DNA of 64,000 bases from positions 2,262,979 through 2,326,978 of the forward strand of contig NC_087383.1 in assembly GCF_963675165.1 (NCBI RefSeq), in the 5' to 3' direction. Origin of the DNA: Halichondria panicea. Its lineage: Eukaryota > Porifera > Demospongiae > Suberitida > Halichondriidae. The position numbers and the translations under genes were made by a program. Below, piece after piece: positions 45,918 to 58,197 of the stretch. The notes beneath the pieces are model-generated. The model searched no databases. It saw only the letters and a program-made list of their open reading frames with translations, and was not told the origin of the DNA. Within the stretch, counting starts at the first letter, position 1, and every line of letters begins with the position of its first letter.

Positions 45918-46555
45918 ACGCTCTGACCCAGCCAGGTCAACCAGGCTCTGAACACAGAGAAGGAGGTAAAATCATCATAATAACAATAACTTATATGTAC
46001 ATTTACACATACATAGTCTGTACGTGTAGATCAAATTAAAGCAAAATAGTCGACCTAGTGTATGTTCACAGCTGTAGGCACACACTTGCCCAACCCCACT
46101 CACCAGAGAGGACACCCTAGCTGATAGTAGTGCCATCACTGAGTTCCTCATCTCTAACCCTGCTTTCAATGGTCAGTTTGAATATTGTGTGTGATCTGGA
46201 GTTGTGCTCGGTAGATCCAAATGTCCGGTTCTCTGAGCAGAAGAGATTATACACATTACCAGCACAATAGGTGCACAGGCAGCATGCATGTACATGTACA
46301 CACAAGGCTAAGGCTGAGAGGTCACACTAGGGCAGACCAACAGAGGCTGTAATAAAGAGGTGACATGCTAACACAGGTTGCATGAAACCAACCCTATGGA
46401 GACTGGGCCATTAACCTGGCTACAGGGTGATCACATTAGACAGACAGGTTCACAAAAGTGCACAAGTGATAGTGACTTACTCTCCCCGATCTCAATGAGA
46501 CTAGTAAATATCTTGGGGAGGGAAATCGGCTCCTCAGACAACCCAACCAACTTAT
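45918..46555 (-). pseudogene. Kinesin motor-domain exons, copy with frameshift
   Basis: Three exons: about 46555-46481 (LVGLSEEPISLPKIFTSLIE then IGE), 46232-46104 (NRTFGSTEHNSRSHTIFKLT then IESRVRDEELSDGTT) and 45947-45918 (SLVDLAGSER). NSRSHT is kinesin switch I and DLAGSE is switch II, so family membership is clear. The order and sequence suit a kinesin-7 (CENP-E)-like motor, an inference. The middle exon has a 4-bp insertion (AGCT) after DGTT relative to 59417-59541, giving TTIS and a stop. The ATP-binding P-loop exon and the exons after DLAGSER (YRDSKLTR region) were not found. Confidence 0.85.
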
Positions 46556-47049
46556 GAGTTAGCCTAGCTTGCACTAATTTAAATTTATTAGTCATAAAAG
46601 TGCAACAAAAGCTGTGCTAGGTAATTTGCTGATTTCTACGACAGCTACGTTGACAATTATGTTTTAATGTCGCGTCCTAAATGAGGTAAATATAGCTAGC
46701 CACACCCTAGCATCGTTTTTGGAAAACATGTTCTAGAAATTGAGGCAAGTATAGACTGAGTAGAGCTACCTATAATCAGATGCGACATCAGGTTTTTAAC
46801 ATAATGTTTAACCTCCAAAAGAAGCGACCTCTGGCTTAAAAAGTGTCACTTTAATTAAAGGTCTTACGGCAATCACATTTCTTACTTGAATACGTCAGGT
46901 TCATTACTGACAGGGAGACAATATTATTGATGAACCAGACAATAATCTATGGCTGATCAATTGACTCACAACCGGAGAATGCTTTAGCAATGGAGCCAGG
47001 TTTCATCTTGTGAAAATCAAATGTCTTTGGTGGGTGTGGTATTAAATGC

Positions 47050-47099
47050 AAAAAGTGGGTGTATCTCATTCTTAGATATCTGAGATACACCCACTTTTT
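47050..47099. promoter_or_regulatory. Conserved perfect hairpin upstream of NLR gene 2
   Basis: The same 19-bp stem with one loop change, ending 79 bp before the start codon of an intact NLR. Confidence 0.6.
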
Positions 47100-47177
47100 T
47101 TGCAAGTCATGCCAAAAATAACAACACACCTAAGAGAGATCTAGAGCTAGCTGCAAGGCACAGATTTATTTGCTGGA

Positions 47178-50125
47178 ATGGCCACTAAAGAGCAGAACCA
47201 AGGTATAAAGACTATCATGTTTCCTATGAAGGATAAAACCAATGATTGCTAAAGCATAAACCCTCATTGGTGATTGCTAACCTTGTGTGCTTGCTATCTA
47301 TTTAATTCAGAGCTCACAATTGACGATCTGAAGACAGAAATGAAACTGACTGATGAGCAGCTCAATACAGCAATAAAGGAACCAGATCTACCCGAGTTAG
47401 CAGCATGTTTCGACAATGTTCACAAAGGCTATCTTGAAAAATTGGAGCTCTCACCTGGAGAGCAAACTGACGTGAGGACTAGAGCATATGTAGATGGCAC
47501 TCTGGCAGGAATGTTGCTGGCTTTGAAATTCTGGATTCTGACCAACGGACAAGACGCCACTTTCCAAGCTCTGCTACTCATCATACTCTCCCTGCTCAAA
47601 GAAGACGTTGCTGTTCGAGTGTGCAAGTACTTGTCTGACAAATGTGAGTCTGTCATGTGAGAGTGTGGTCATTGTGGTACCATACGTTGTGGGAGTGATT
47701 GCAACCAAATAAGGGACTCTTCAACTTAATTGCTATTGTTACACATACAATTCTCTATTAACTATCACCAGGAATGGTACTCACCTATTGTTTTGTTTCC
47801 CCAGACTCCACCTCGTGTCCCCCCTCCCGAGAGAGGGTCCTGCTGAACCACAAGCTGTCCTCGTACAGGGACTACCTACAAAGTCGCTACAGAATACAAG
47901 TATCCACTTCAGCTACACAATGGCCTCCTGTCCCAACAAAGAAATGTTTCAAACTAGCCATGATTCAGAAGGAGGAAATACAGAGAGGAAGAATCGACGA
48001 TGAATTTGTTAGGCTATCAATCACAGGAAAAATTGACGATATTTTACTTCAAAAAACTCCAGTTAACTTGACTAACATTTTCTCTGAGATTGGAAATAGA
48101 CGAAACTTTGTGTTGATTGAAGGAGCTCCCGGCTCTGGCAAGAGCACCCTTGCCCTACACATCTGTCAGGAGTGGGCAGAGGGAAAACTGTTCCAAGAAT
48201 TCGATATTGCAATCCTCGTGAAACTGAGAGATCCCCTCGTTAGAGAAGCCATTACAATTTCTGACTTACTTCCCTGCACAAACAAAGCGATGGCTAATGA
48301 AACAGAAACTGCAATTATGTCACTGTACGGCAAAGGTGTACTGTGGGTGCTGGACGGATGGGACGAACTTCCTTCTGACCTCCCTAGAGACTCAATCATC
48401 AACAAACTAATTCGACCAGACATGTCACGAGAAAGTCCGCTACACGAATCAGCTGTGATTGTAACATCTCGACCGTCATCTTCGGCTGAGCTCCACCCAC
48501 TAGTATCGTCCAGGGTGGAGGTGTTGGGGTTCACACCACATAAACTAGAACAGTATTTCACCGAGTGTCTGAAAGGTGACTCACAAGCTGTGCAGACTCT
48601 ACTGGAGAGAATTCGAGAGAACCCAGTGGTAGAAGGTAGCTGCTACCTCCCCCTCAATGCTTCCATTGTCGTTAATTGCTTCCTTTCTGACAACCACTCC
48701 CTCCCCACATCCAACCACGGGATATTCACATCGGTTGTCCAGAGCTCTCTCAAGAGATACCTCCAGGAGAAGTTGGGGAAGACCACTCCAGTGGGAAACA
48801 TCACATCCCCAGACTCACTGCCCTCGGAAATCAGAACACAGACCGTACAAATGTGTCAACTTGCATATCATGGGATCGAACAAAACAAAGCGACATTTAC
48901 AGACAGGGATTTGACCGCTCTTCGCATTACGAAGGACATTTCAAACGTTGGATTATTACAAACTGTTTCCAGTATCATTAGCGATGGTCATCTGGTTTAC
49001 TACTGCTTTCTCCACCTGTCTATTCAAGAGCTACTAGCAGCAATCCACATCTCTCTCATGTCTCCCAAGCAACAAATTTCTGTATTCCAGAAGCTGTTTG
49101 GTAGTCCTCGATTCAGTGCAGTCTTCCAGTTTTATGCTGGTATCACCAAGCTGAAAACTAGTAGACCAATCCTCAGCTTGCTACCTCGATTCTTGTGTCC
49201 AGTTCCAGCCACTGTTTTTGATCTGGTCAGAAAGGTTGTCAAAACTGAGAAAGAGAAGTTTAGTTTTGAGCCGAAGCCCCTTTTGTTGTCCCTCATCAAT
49301 TGTTTGTACGAAGCTGAAGACTCGCGACTGTGTGTGTTTGTGGCTAATCTTCTTAATCACAATCTAGATCTTGATTACACTACAATGAATCCTATTGACT
49401 GCCTCTCTGTTGGATATTTCGCATCAGCTTGTTCCAACACCAGTAATGAATTCACACTTAGCCTCAACAATTGCTCTATTGATGACCAAGGCTGCAAATT
49501 TCTGGCCCGAGGACTCTCCAAGTGTCCCAACTCTAATAATGATATTCCTACAGCAGGGATACACATCGCTGAGATTATCGAGAACACTAGTTCAATATCT
49601 AAATTGGATTTGTCTAATAATGCCATTGGTAACAGTGGACTTTGCACACTCTGTGAGGCCTTGTCAACTAACACATCATTAAAGATCCTGGACCTGGACT
49701 ATTGCTCACTAACAATATCAGACGACAATGGAGCTGCCCTCTATCAACTTCTGAATACAAACAATTCCCTCGAATATCTTAATTTGTCTGATAACACAGT
49801 GACTAGCTGTCGTCACATTGCTGCTGGACTTGCAGTCAATAAGACTCTGAGAACATTGTACTTGGTTTCCTGTGAACTGACTGATCAGAGTATCGAGGAG
49901 CTATCAACTGGACTGATCAACAAGATTAAAGCACTGTACATATGGGGTAATGACTCAATAACAGAAGATGGAATAAAGACGCTTTCCAGACATCTAACAA
50001 CCCACTGCTCTGAACTGACACAATTGTCGATACCCAGACACCTAATATCCTGTATCGAGACAGTATTCAGGGACGCTAACAAAGAGAGGAAGAGAAATGG
50101 ACTACCCGAGATTGATGTGTATTAA
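47178..50125 (+). CDS. NLR-type receptor gene 2 (Death-NACHT-LRR), intact
   Basis: Exons 47178-47202, 47311-47643 and 47805-50125 with matching GT-AG phases predict 892 aa. The domain order equals gene 1: Death-type domain (YLEKLELSPGEQTDV..LALKFW..ATFQALLLIILSL), NACHT with GAPGSGKST, VLDGWDEL and VTSRP, winged-helix FLHLSIQELLAA and C-terminal LRRs (SISKLDLSNNAIGNSGLCTL and similar). NACHT is nearly identical to gene 1. The second half of the Death exon (TRAYVDGTLAGMLL versus KAKTRLNRTQAGIKLA) and exposed LRR positions differ clearly. Its Death type is the one carried by the truncated copies. A truncated copy begins only 155 bp after its stop. Ligand and partners are unknown. Confidence 0.92.
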
Positions 50126-50280
50126 TTCATAGATTAATAATTAATTATTTAATTTATAATTAATTGATTGATTATTAATTGAGATTGATTATTATTCATA
50201 CAGTTTTGACGATTTATTTTAATTCTGCCATAATGCATTCAATGACAATTTAAATGCATAGAGAAAAGTAGTGAAGTATT

Positions 50281-51095
50281 ACAATTGACGATCTGAAGAC
50301 AGAAATGAAACTGACTGATGAGCAGCTCAATACAGTAATAAAGGAACCAGATCTACCCGAGTTAGCAGCATGTTTCGACAATGTTCACAAAGGCTATCTT
50401 GAAAAATTGGAGCTCTCACCTGGAGAGCAAACTGACGTGAGGACTAGAGCATATGTAGATGGCACTCTGGCAGGAATGTTGCTGTCTACTTAATTGCTAT
50501 TGTTACACATACAATTCTCTATTAACTATCACCAGGAATGGTACTCACCTATTGTTTTGTTTCCCCAGACTCCACCACCTCGTGTCCTCCCTCCCGAGAG
50601 AGGGTCCTGCTGAACCACAAGCTGTCCTCGTACAGGGACTACCTACAAAGTCGCTACAGAATGCAAGTATCCACATCAGCCACACAATGGCCTCCCGTCC
50701 CAACAAAGACAATTTTCAAACTAGCCATGATTCAGAAGGAGGAAATACAAAGAGGAAGAATCGACGATGAATTTGTTAGGCTAACAATTACGGGGAAAAT
50801 TGACGATATTTTACTTCAAAAAACTCCGGTTAACTTAACTAACATTTTCCCTGAGATTGAGGATACACGAAACTTTGTGTTGATTGAAGGAGCTCCCGGC
50901 TCTGGCAAGAGCACCCTTGCTCTACACATCTGTCAGGAGTGGGCAAAGGGGAAACTGTTCCAACAGTTCGATATTGCAATCCTGGTGAGACTGAGAGATC
51001 CCCTCGTTAGAGAAGCAAAAACAATAGAAGATCTTCTCCCTTGTAGGAATTCAACACTGGCGTGCCAAATAGGGGCAACAATTATAATTAATTGA
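50281..51095 (+). pseudogene. Truncated NLR copy 3, missing exon 1
   Basis: Starts abruptly inside exon 2 (CAATTGACGATCTGAAGACA) right after a piece of NLR 3' flank ending GTGAAGTATT, so promoter, exon 1 and the exon-2 acceptor are absent. The same exon-2 deletion and NACHT truncation as copies 1 and 2; exon 3 spans 50569-51095. The junction at 50280/50281 marks the insertion or crossover point of the duplicated block behind NLR gene 2. Confidence 0.85.
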
Positions 51096-51499
51096 TTGAT
51101 TATTAATTGAGATTGATTGTTATTCATACAGTTTTGACAATTGATTTTAATTCTGCCATAATGCATTCAATGACAATTTAAATGCATAGAGAAAAGTAGT
51201 GAAGTATTATATACTAGTATATATAATTATGTTAGACACTATAAAAACAAATGTTGTTAATTAATTACAACTTGTTAATAGCACAGCAATAACAAAGGCT
51301 TCTCCTTGGTAACAATAACAGACACACAGACACACGCACGCGCACACAGTCAGCTTTACCGTAGCCCTCGTTGGCTACGCCTCGAGGCATAACAAGGGCT
51401 TCTCCTGGTAATAACGATAAATGCTCACATGCACAGTAAATTGTCAATGAACACAAAGCAATTTGCTAGTGAAAATCCAATTTAACGCTCTGATGCCTT

Positions 51500-52335
51500 T
51501 TGTTCATATAATTATGAGGAAGATGAGCAAATTAACGTTCACTTTAGCCCTCCCAAACATCTTCTAAACATCTTCATGATTGCCAGGCCCTCGTATTGCA
51601 GCTGAAGGAGGTCCTGTGTGGGGAGAAGAGAGGGCAGTGAAACACTTCAACTGGTATAAGACAAAGAATGCATGTATTCTACATAACACAAAATCATATT
51701 AGTACTCCCTTTATTGCTCCCCTCACCTGGAAGATCAGCTCCACCTTCTCTATCTGCCTGCCCAGGAAACGACCAGACACCTCAAACTTGCTCACATCCA
51801 CTGACGTCATCTTAAACACAACATTTCTGAACCTGGGGGAGTGTTAACATAGCGCTCAACATTACACATAGAGGCATAAAATAAGTCAATAGCCTCACAC
51901 TGAAATAGATTAGTAGTAGAATCTGGACAAAGTACGTACAAGAGCAATAATATTAAGAGCACATGTCGATGATTATCATGTTGTTTGATCATAGTAGAGG
52001 GATTCCCAGAATAGTACATCAATGACAAGAGACATACGAAGCTCTTAACATCAATACCGTGACACACCAATGTACGCAGGAATTGAAAGCATAATTATAT
52101 TCTATTTAGTATATAGACAGCCCGTATTAAAGATCTAAGCACACAACACAAGTATGTTAGTATCTGCTATGCACTCTCCAGTACGTAGGTGGAGACTTAC
52201 AGAATGGGTGGGGCATATCTCCATGGACACTGATGCAGATGATTTGTTTGATCACGTCAGAGTACGCGTCAATACCCAGCTATCTCTCCGGGGAGTCCAC
52301 TGTCGATGCCCACAGGAAGAACCCTCTGGGGGGGG
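51500..52335 (-). pseudogene. Kinesin-family 3' exons, unit 5a
   Basis: E5 (first base 51613, 11-nt duplication), E4 (about 51.83-51.73 kb, intact splice sites) and decayed E3 (about 52.33-52.20 kb). Same state as unit 2. Confidence 0.55.
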
Positions 52336-52756
52336 AACAGTGAGAGTCATATTATGATTCAGTTCCGGGAATAAATGTCATAGAAAGTCACTAATTGACT
52401 CACATTTTTTCCAGCCGAGGCAAATGGAGCACAGCTATAGGTTACGTCTCTGTGGGGCATGGAAAAATTGATTTACTGAAATTGTGTATCAGGTTTTAAG
52501 CAACTAATAAGGATTATCACTTATTGAGCGCACAATTCCCCGCCCACACACACCTGGTCAGTAGACAGCTGATTGCCTATCCACAACATCGAAGGATTTT
52601 ATCGCAGCTATGTACTTCATTGTACAGCTGCAAGGGGAGTGACGTGTGATACAGTGTGAGTCAATGAAAGTCAGTACAACACAGTTAGTGTATGTTCACC
52701 AAAGAGGTACATGAGATTGTTCTGACAAATCATTCTTGGGCTCTCTAATACACTAA

Positions 52757-52934
52757 CAGGGTTTCATCTAGGATAACAAGTTGGGGGGGGGGGGGGGGGA
52801 TTTGGGAGTGCGTAAGCGCAAGTGTTTGGCTATGCCCACTTAAAAAAAGTTGATTTAATACTAATGTGATGATGTCATTATTCTACAAGATTTGGGGGGG
52901 GGAAGAACCACCCCCCCTACTAGATGAAACCCTG
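52757..52934. mobile_element. Poly-G/C terminal-inverted-repeat element
   Basis: Copy of 12717-12889 with a longer G-run (about 18). Confidence 0.7.
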
Positions 52935-53586
52935 ACTAACTGATACAGTACCAAAGATGCAACCTTTTACATGGCAAGATTAAAAATGGCCATTGTCAAA
53001 GTAATGCAGACGCAATCGGCATCATGTATAAATTGTGTATTTGGCCTGGCCTAAGCCATATTCAGTACATACTATATAGCAGGTCATTTTCGTAGGTTAT
53101 AACATTCGAAACAAACAACGTCTACACACAGTAAGTGCAGTAGTAGTAGATCTAAGAGGTAGTCTAATGCTCAAGAATGATGGAACATCTTATATACATA
53201 TAGTAGTCATCTGCAGAATTGTGTAGAGGAGATGTTTCACCATCTTTGAGCATTAGTTTACCTCTTAGATCTACTACTACTGCACTGCACTATACTGCAC
53301 TTACTGTGTATATAGCTAGTAGGTATCTTCAAGACCAGCTAGCTCACTGACAGTTGACAAACTAATGCTCAAAGATGGTGGAACATCTCTACACAATTCT
53401 ACTACTACTGCATGCACTTACTGTGTATATAGTAGGTATCTTCAAGACCAGCTAGCTCACTGATAGTTGACAAACACTCTCTGGGACAAAAACCATTGTG
53501 TAGCTCTTACTTCAATATTTTACAAACTTCCTTTATTTAGAATAATAGCGCATGCATTGCAGAATGCAGAGGCTGCAAAATAATTA

Positions 53587-54149
53587 TGGTGGGCCGTTTG
53601 TTTCAAAATTCAAATGTTACATTTTCATTCAAATCACAATACATTCATTCAAGATGTGCAATTTTCATTCAAGAGCATTCAAGATTATTCATTCAAGATT
53701 CAAGATTTTGATGGATGCATAAACATGCATAATTTCAGATGACTTTAGCCACACTTTGTGGTTTTATTGCATGGTGTAGTTGTTTTAATTAACAGGAAAT
53801 GGGGTTCACAATAATCAACTCCCTCCCTCAGTAGTGGTAAGGTGATTCCCAAACCAGAAACATGACATTGATTGACGAAAATTAACAAGAGGTCAGGGGT
53901 TCGTTGCCGACCTTCGAGTTTTGAGCATTAAGCAAAGGACATCTTATAAATGTTGTGTTTTAATGACTGTATATGCATGCATGGCATGCATATCTTGAAT
54001 AATTATTGTCGACTTGAATGCATTAAAATCTTGAATGACAATTGCAGGTCTTGAATGAATACTGTATATGCATCTTGAATGAATGTATTGTAATCTGAAT
54101 GAAAATATAACATTAATTTTGAATTTTGAAACAAACAAACGGCCCACCA
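53587..54149. mobile_element. Foldback element, empty-site copy
   Basis: Same TGGTGGGCCGTTTGTTTC ends as 13535-15012. The right flank has lost about 20 bp including the TA. Contains the unoccupied CTTGAATG target. Confidence 0.75.
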
Positions 54150-54432
54150 TTGATTTTACAATGTAAAAGGGTGGGCCAGCTCAGCACAATTCAAATAGCA
54201 ATCAAAATTCCAGGCTCTTAAACGAATAATTATGACTATTATATCATTCAATGACAATTTAGAGAAAAGTAGCGAAGTACATAGTATGTTAGAACATTAG
54301 GTCGTTAATTAATCAATTGCAACGTGTCAATAGTACATGCAGATGATGTAAATAATTGAAGAATGCTCACATGCAATTGTCAATGAATACATGCAATTTG
54401 CTAATGAAATCCAATTTAACACTCTGAGGATT

Positions 54433-54541
54433 TTAAAAGTTCATGAGGAAGATGAGCAGATTAACATTCACTTTGGCCCTCCCAAACATCTTCATGATTG
54501 CCAGGCCCTCGTATTGCAGCTGAAGGAGGTCCTGTGTGGGG
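54433..54541 (-). CDS. Kinesin-family terminal exon E5, open (unit 5b)
   Basis: DLLQLQYEGLAIMKMFGRAK then VNVNLLIFLMNF and stop. It lies downstream of E3 at 55294-55417 and a FEAEN exon at about 55.63-55.68 kb whose frame runs FEAENAALSVMNPCIQEAFK to a GTAAG donor; this is the best FEAEN copy. The intervening E4 (about 54.79-54.73 kb) is the short subtype with a stop, so the unit is probably not translatable through. Confidence 0.45.
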
Positions 54542-55293
54542 AGAAGAGAGGGAAGTGAAACACTTCAACTGGTGTATAAGACAAAGAATGCATGTATTTG
54601 TAAGACAAATGAATACATGTACTTACATACACCGTACAAGCATACCAACACTATACCTGACACAAGGCAGTAAACTTCTTGAACACTTTACGTACCTACC
54701 ATCTACCTGTACACACACCCTCACCTGGAGGACCAGCTCCACCTTCTCTATCTGCCTGATGTGATCTCAAACACAACATTTCCGAATCTGAACCTGGGCG
54801 AGTAAGAAAAAATGTTCACATAATTATAGCATAACTTTGCATAAGATCAAGGTCGTAGCAAGAGGTCAGGCTGGTCAGATTTTGGCCTAACCACTTTTTG
54901 CAGCTGGGTATAGTAATGGTCGTAAATATTGTAAGTGATAATGCGCATGCTGTTTTGGTGAGGAAAAGTGATGGCCTTTTTCTTAGGTAAAAAATTCACC
55001 ACTGTATGCAAAAGTTCCAATAGTACAAAAACAGTTGACCTTTAATTGTAAGTTGGCCTGACCACTTTAAAGTTGCTTGCTATGCCCCTCCATGAAGATT
55101 GGGGCATAAAAATAAGTTAATATAGCCTCACACTGGAGGAATTGTTAAAGTCTAGATTAGTAGTAGAGTCTGAGCTTCAGTCAAACAGTGGACAAAGTAC
55201 GTACCAGAGCAATTAATGGCACATGTGATGATTATCATGTTGTTTAATAGAAGTATGCTAGTATAACGGCTACTCAAGTATACGGAGACTCAC

Positions 55294-55417
55294 AGAGTGG
55301 GTGGAGCATATCTCCATGAACGCTGATGTATGGATGATTGGCTTGGTCACGTCAGAGTACTTGTTGATACCCAGCCTTCTGTCCAGGGGGTCCATTGTCG
55401 ATGCTCGCAAGAACTCT
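55294..55417 (-). CDS. Kinesin-family exon E3, open copy (unit 5b)
   Basis: EFLRASTMDPLDRRLGINKY then SDVTKPIIHTSAFMEICSTH, with CCCACAG acceptor and GTGAGT donor. Confidence 0.5.
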
Positions 55418-55919
55418 CTGTGGGGGGTACAATGAGTGTATGTATATTCATACCCTCTGCATGGCAACGAAAATAGCTAATTTGCAATTTAGATCATACG
55501 ATACTTTAGTAGAAGGTAGAAACACACATGACCATCATCACATGACCATCATTCGTACATACACACTTTCAACTATTTGACCACAAATTCAGTTCTGGTA
55601 ATCACATTTCTTACTTGATTTCTTGAAGGCTTCCTGAATGCACGGGTTCATTACTGACAGGGCCGCATTCTCAGCCTCAAACAGCGCGAAGGTATACAGA
55701 AAAACATGATCAACTCTAAACCAACAGATAACCGGACAATTCATGGAAAGTTACGAAAGGGTCAAATTTTCTGCTGATTTGGCATTTTTTACCAAAATGA
55801 TTATGGTTAAATTGAAAAACAGTCTAGTCCAGTAATGTACATAGATGCAGTGCATATTGTATGCCATAATCTGTACAGGTATACTGTACCACTTTTATCA
55901 CCTGTTGTTTGTAGCACTC

Positions 55920-56500
55920 GAGTATACCCCATCGGCACACTGCTCTGCTCCAACTCCTCACAGCGATCCAGTGCCTTCTTGAGCTCTTCCTCCATCACAA
56001 GTCTCTCTTGAACAGCAGACTGGGTAATAGATTGCATGGTGGTCATGTACACACACAGGTATACAGATACAACCATCACAACATCGTAGTGGTTAGCCTC
56101 AATTCCAGGCCGCGAAGAGAAAGGCGGCCTGGAATACCTTGTATGCACATGCGCGTACATTACCCCAAAAAGGGGGTAATCCGTGCATTTGTGGATACTG
56201 TCAGTAAAATAAACCGTATACTATTTGTATTTTGAAGTTACAGTCCGTTACATAAAAGTATTGTGCAAATATGACTGAGTTCTTACGCCTTTTATTGTAT
56301 CAAGCCAAGTCTCTACTTAACGACACTGTAAGGGCATATCTCATGGACACTGATGCAGATGATTGGTTTGATCACGTCAGAGTACGCGTCGATACCCAGC
56401 TATCTGTCCGGGGGGTCCACAGTCGATGCTTGCAGGAAGAACCCTCTGTGGGGGGTACAATGAGAGTCATAATTATTATTATGATTCAGTTCCGGGAATA
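55920..56500 (-). pseudogene. Kinesin-family exon E2 and decayed E3 (junction of units 5b/5c)
   Basis: E2 at about 56.02-55.92 kb reads SAVQERLVMEEELKKALDRC. After an unrelated insert (about 56.09-56.30 kb, containing ATTCCAGGCCGC and GCGGCCTGGAAT as an inverted repeat) a decayed E3 lies at about 56.45-56.35 kb. Confidence 0.45.
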
Positions 56501-56898
56501 AATGTCATAGAAAGTCATTAATTGACTCACCTTTTTTCCAGCCGAGGCAAATGGAGCACAGCTATAGGTTACGTCTCTGTGGGGCATGCAAAAATTGATT
56601 GACTGAAATTGTGTATCAGGTTTTAAGCAACTAATAAGGATTATCATCTATTAATCTTGTTGAGCGCACAATCCATCCACCCCCCACCCACACACCTGGT
56701 CAGTAGACAGCTGATTGCCTATCCACAACATCGAAGGATTTTATCGCAGCTATGTACTTCATTGTACAGCTGCAAGGGGAGTGACGTGTGATACAGTGTG
56801 ATTCAATGAAAGTCAGTACAACACAGTTAGTGTATGTTTACCAAAGAGGTACATGAGATTGTTCTGACAAATCATTCTTGTACTCTCTAATACACTAA

Positions 56899-57141
56899 CA
56901 GGGTTTCATCTAGGATAACAAGTTGGGGGGGGGGGGGGAGATTTGGGAGTGCGTAAGCGCGTCACAAAATGTTTGGCTATGCCCACTTTTTTCTTTTTGA
57001 GTTGATTACAACATGCTTAACACAGTTTTAGTTAATCATGCACATTAACTAATGTGGTGACATGTAGTACTAATGTGATGATGTCATTATTCTACAACAT
57101 GGGGGGAAGAACCACCCCCCCCCCCAATAGATGAAACCCTG
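56899..57141. mobile_element. Poly-G/C terminal-inverted-repeat element
   Basis: 243-bp copy closest to 5598-5862. Confidence 0.7.
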
Positions 57142-57494
57142 ACAAACTGATACAGTACCAGAAATGCAACCTTTATATGGGGAAAAAAAACGGGCATTAG
57201 TCTCTAGACACAATCGGCATCATGTATTGTGTATTTTGCCTAAGCCTTAATCAGTACATACTGTATAGCAGGTCATTTTCGTGGGATAAAAAATCCGAGA
57301 CAAAAACGTAGGCGTGGTGCAGCAGTGATTTCGTGTGTAAAAATTCCCTTTGCTCCACTGCATTGCACGCGTTCCGGTCAACCATGCCTACGTTTTCGTG
57401 AGTGATAAATATTCGTCAAGGTTTAGCTTGCCCACGGAAACTATACCCAGGACGCTATACGTACGGTACGGTATACTGTACCACTTTATCACCT

Positions 57495-57610
57495 GTTTCA
57501 AGTACTCTTCCTTTTCCCATCGGCACACTGCTCTGCTCCAACTCCTCACAGCGATCTAGTGCCTTCTTGAGCTCTTCCTCCATCACAAGTCTCTCTTGAA
57601 CAGCAGACTG
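57495..57610 (-). pseudogene. Kinesin-family exon E2 (unit 5c)
   Basis: SAVQERLVMEEELKKALDRC then EELEQSSVPMGKGR; the C-terminal IFECYK part is deleted. Confidence 0.5.
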
Positions 57611-58197
57611 GGTAATAGATTGCATGGTGGTCATGTACACACACAGGTATACAGATACAACCATCACAACATCGTGGTAGTGGTACAGTAGTTATAATAA
57701 AGGTACAGTAGACTCTCGCTATTCCGACTCTCTGAAGTACGACCTGAAATGTGGCCAACTCGCTATTCTGTATACCTGCTGCCCCAAACTAGTACACGTA
57801 TACATTTTGGGTGTGGTTTAGCAGAAAAACTGTGTGTGGGGGGAGTGGTTGGGGTGTACAATGAGAGGTAGGAAGCGGGATGCTCATGAACACTACAATG
57901 AAAGTTACAAAAAAGGTAAACCGTTTTGTGAGCAAACACTGCTGTGGGATTACATTGTAATAGAGAGGAAATGATTCATTATCTTTATTTATTATCCTCG
58001 AGACAAAACCGCAAAATTAGTCATTAATATTCGAGGTAGGTTGATTTTAAGCCACGGCTATTTTCTGAAATGCAAACTACCGCGCTCTTCTGGCCAAGTT
58101 GCACTGTCCCAAGGGTGGCCGGATTAACGAGAGTCTACTGTACATGTATTAATTATACAGTATTTACCGAGTGTATACATGTACATGCTAAACTCAC

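Larger units (their letters stand above)
50281..54060. repeat. Segmental duplication of 10.23-14.0 kb
   Basis: Near-identical and collinear; the frame at 10405 recurs at 50459, the one at 12105 at 52154. Includes truncated NLR, unit-2 kinesin exons, poly-G element, inverted repeat and foldback element, but without the nested 910-bp insertion. Confidence 0.92.
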
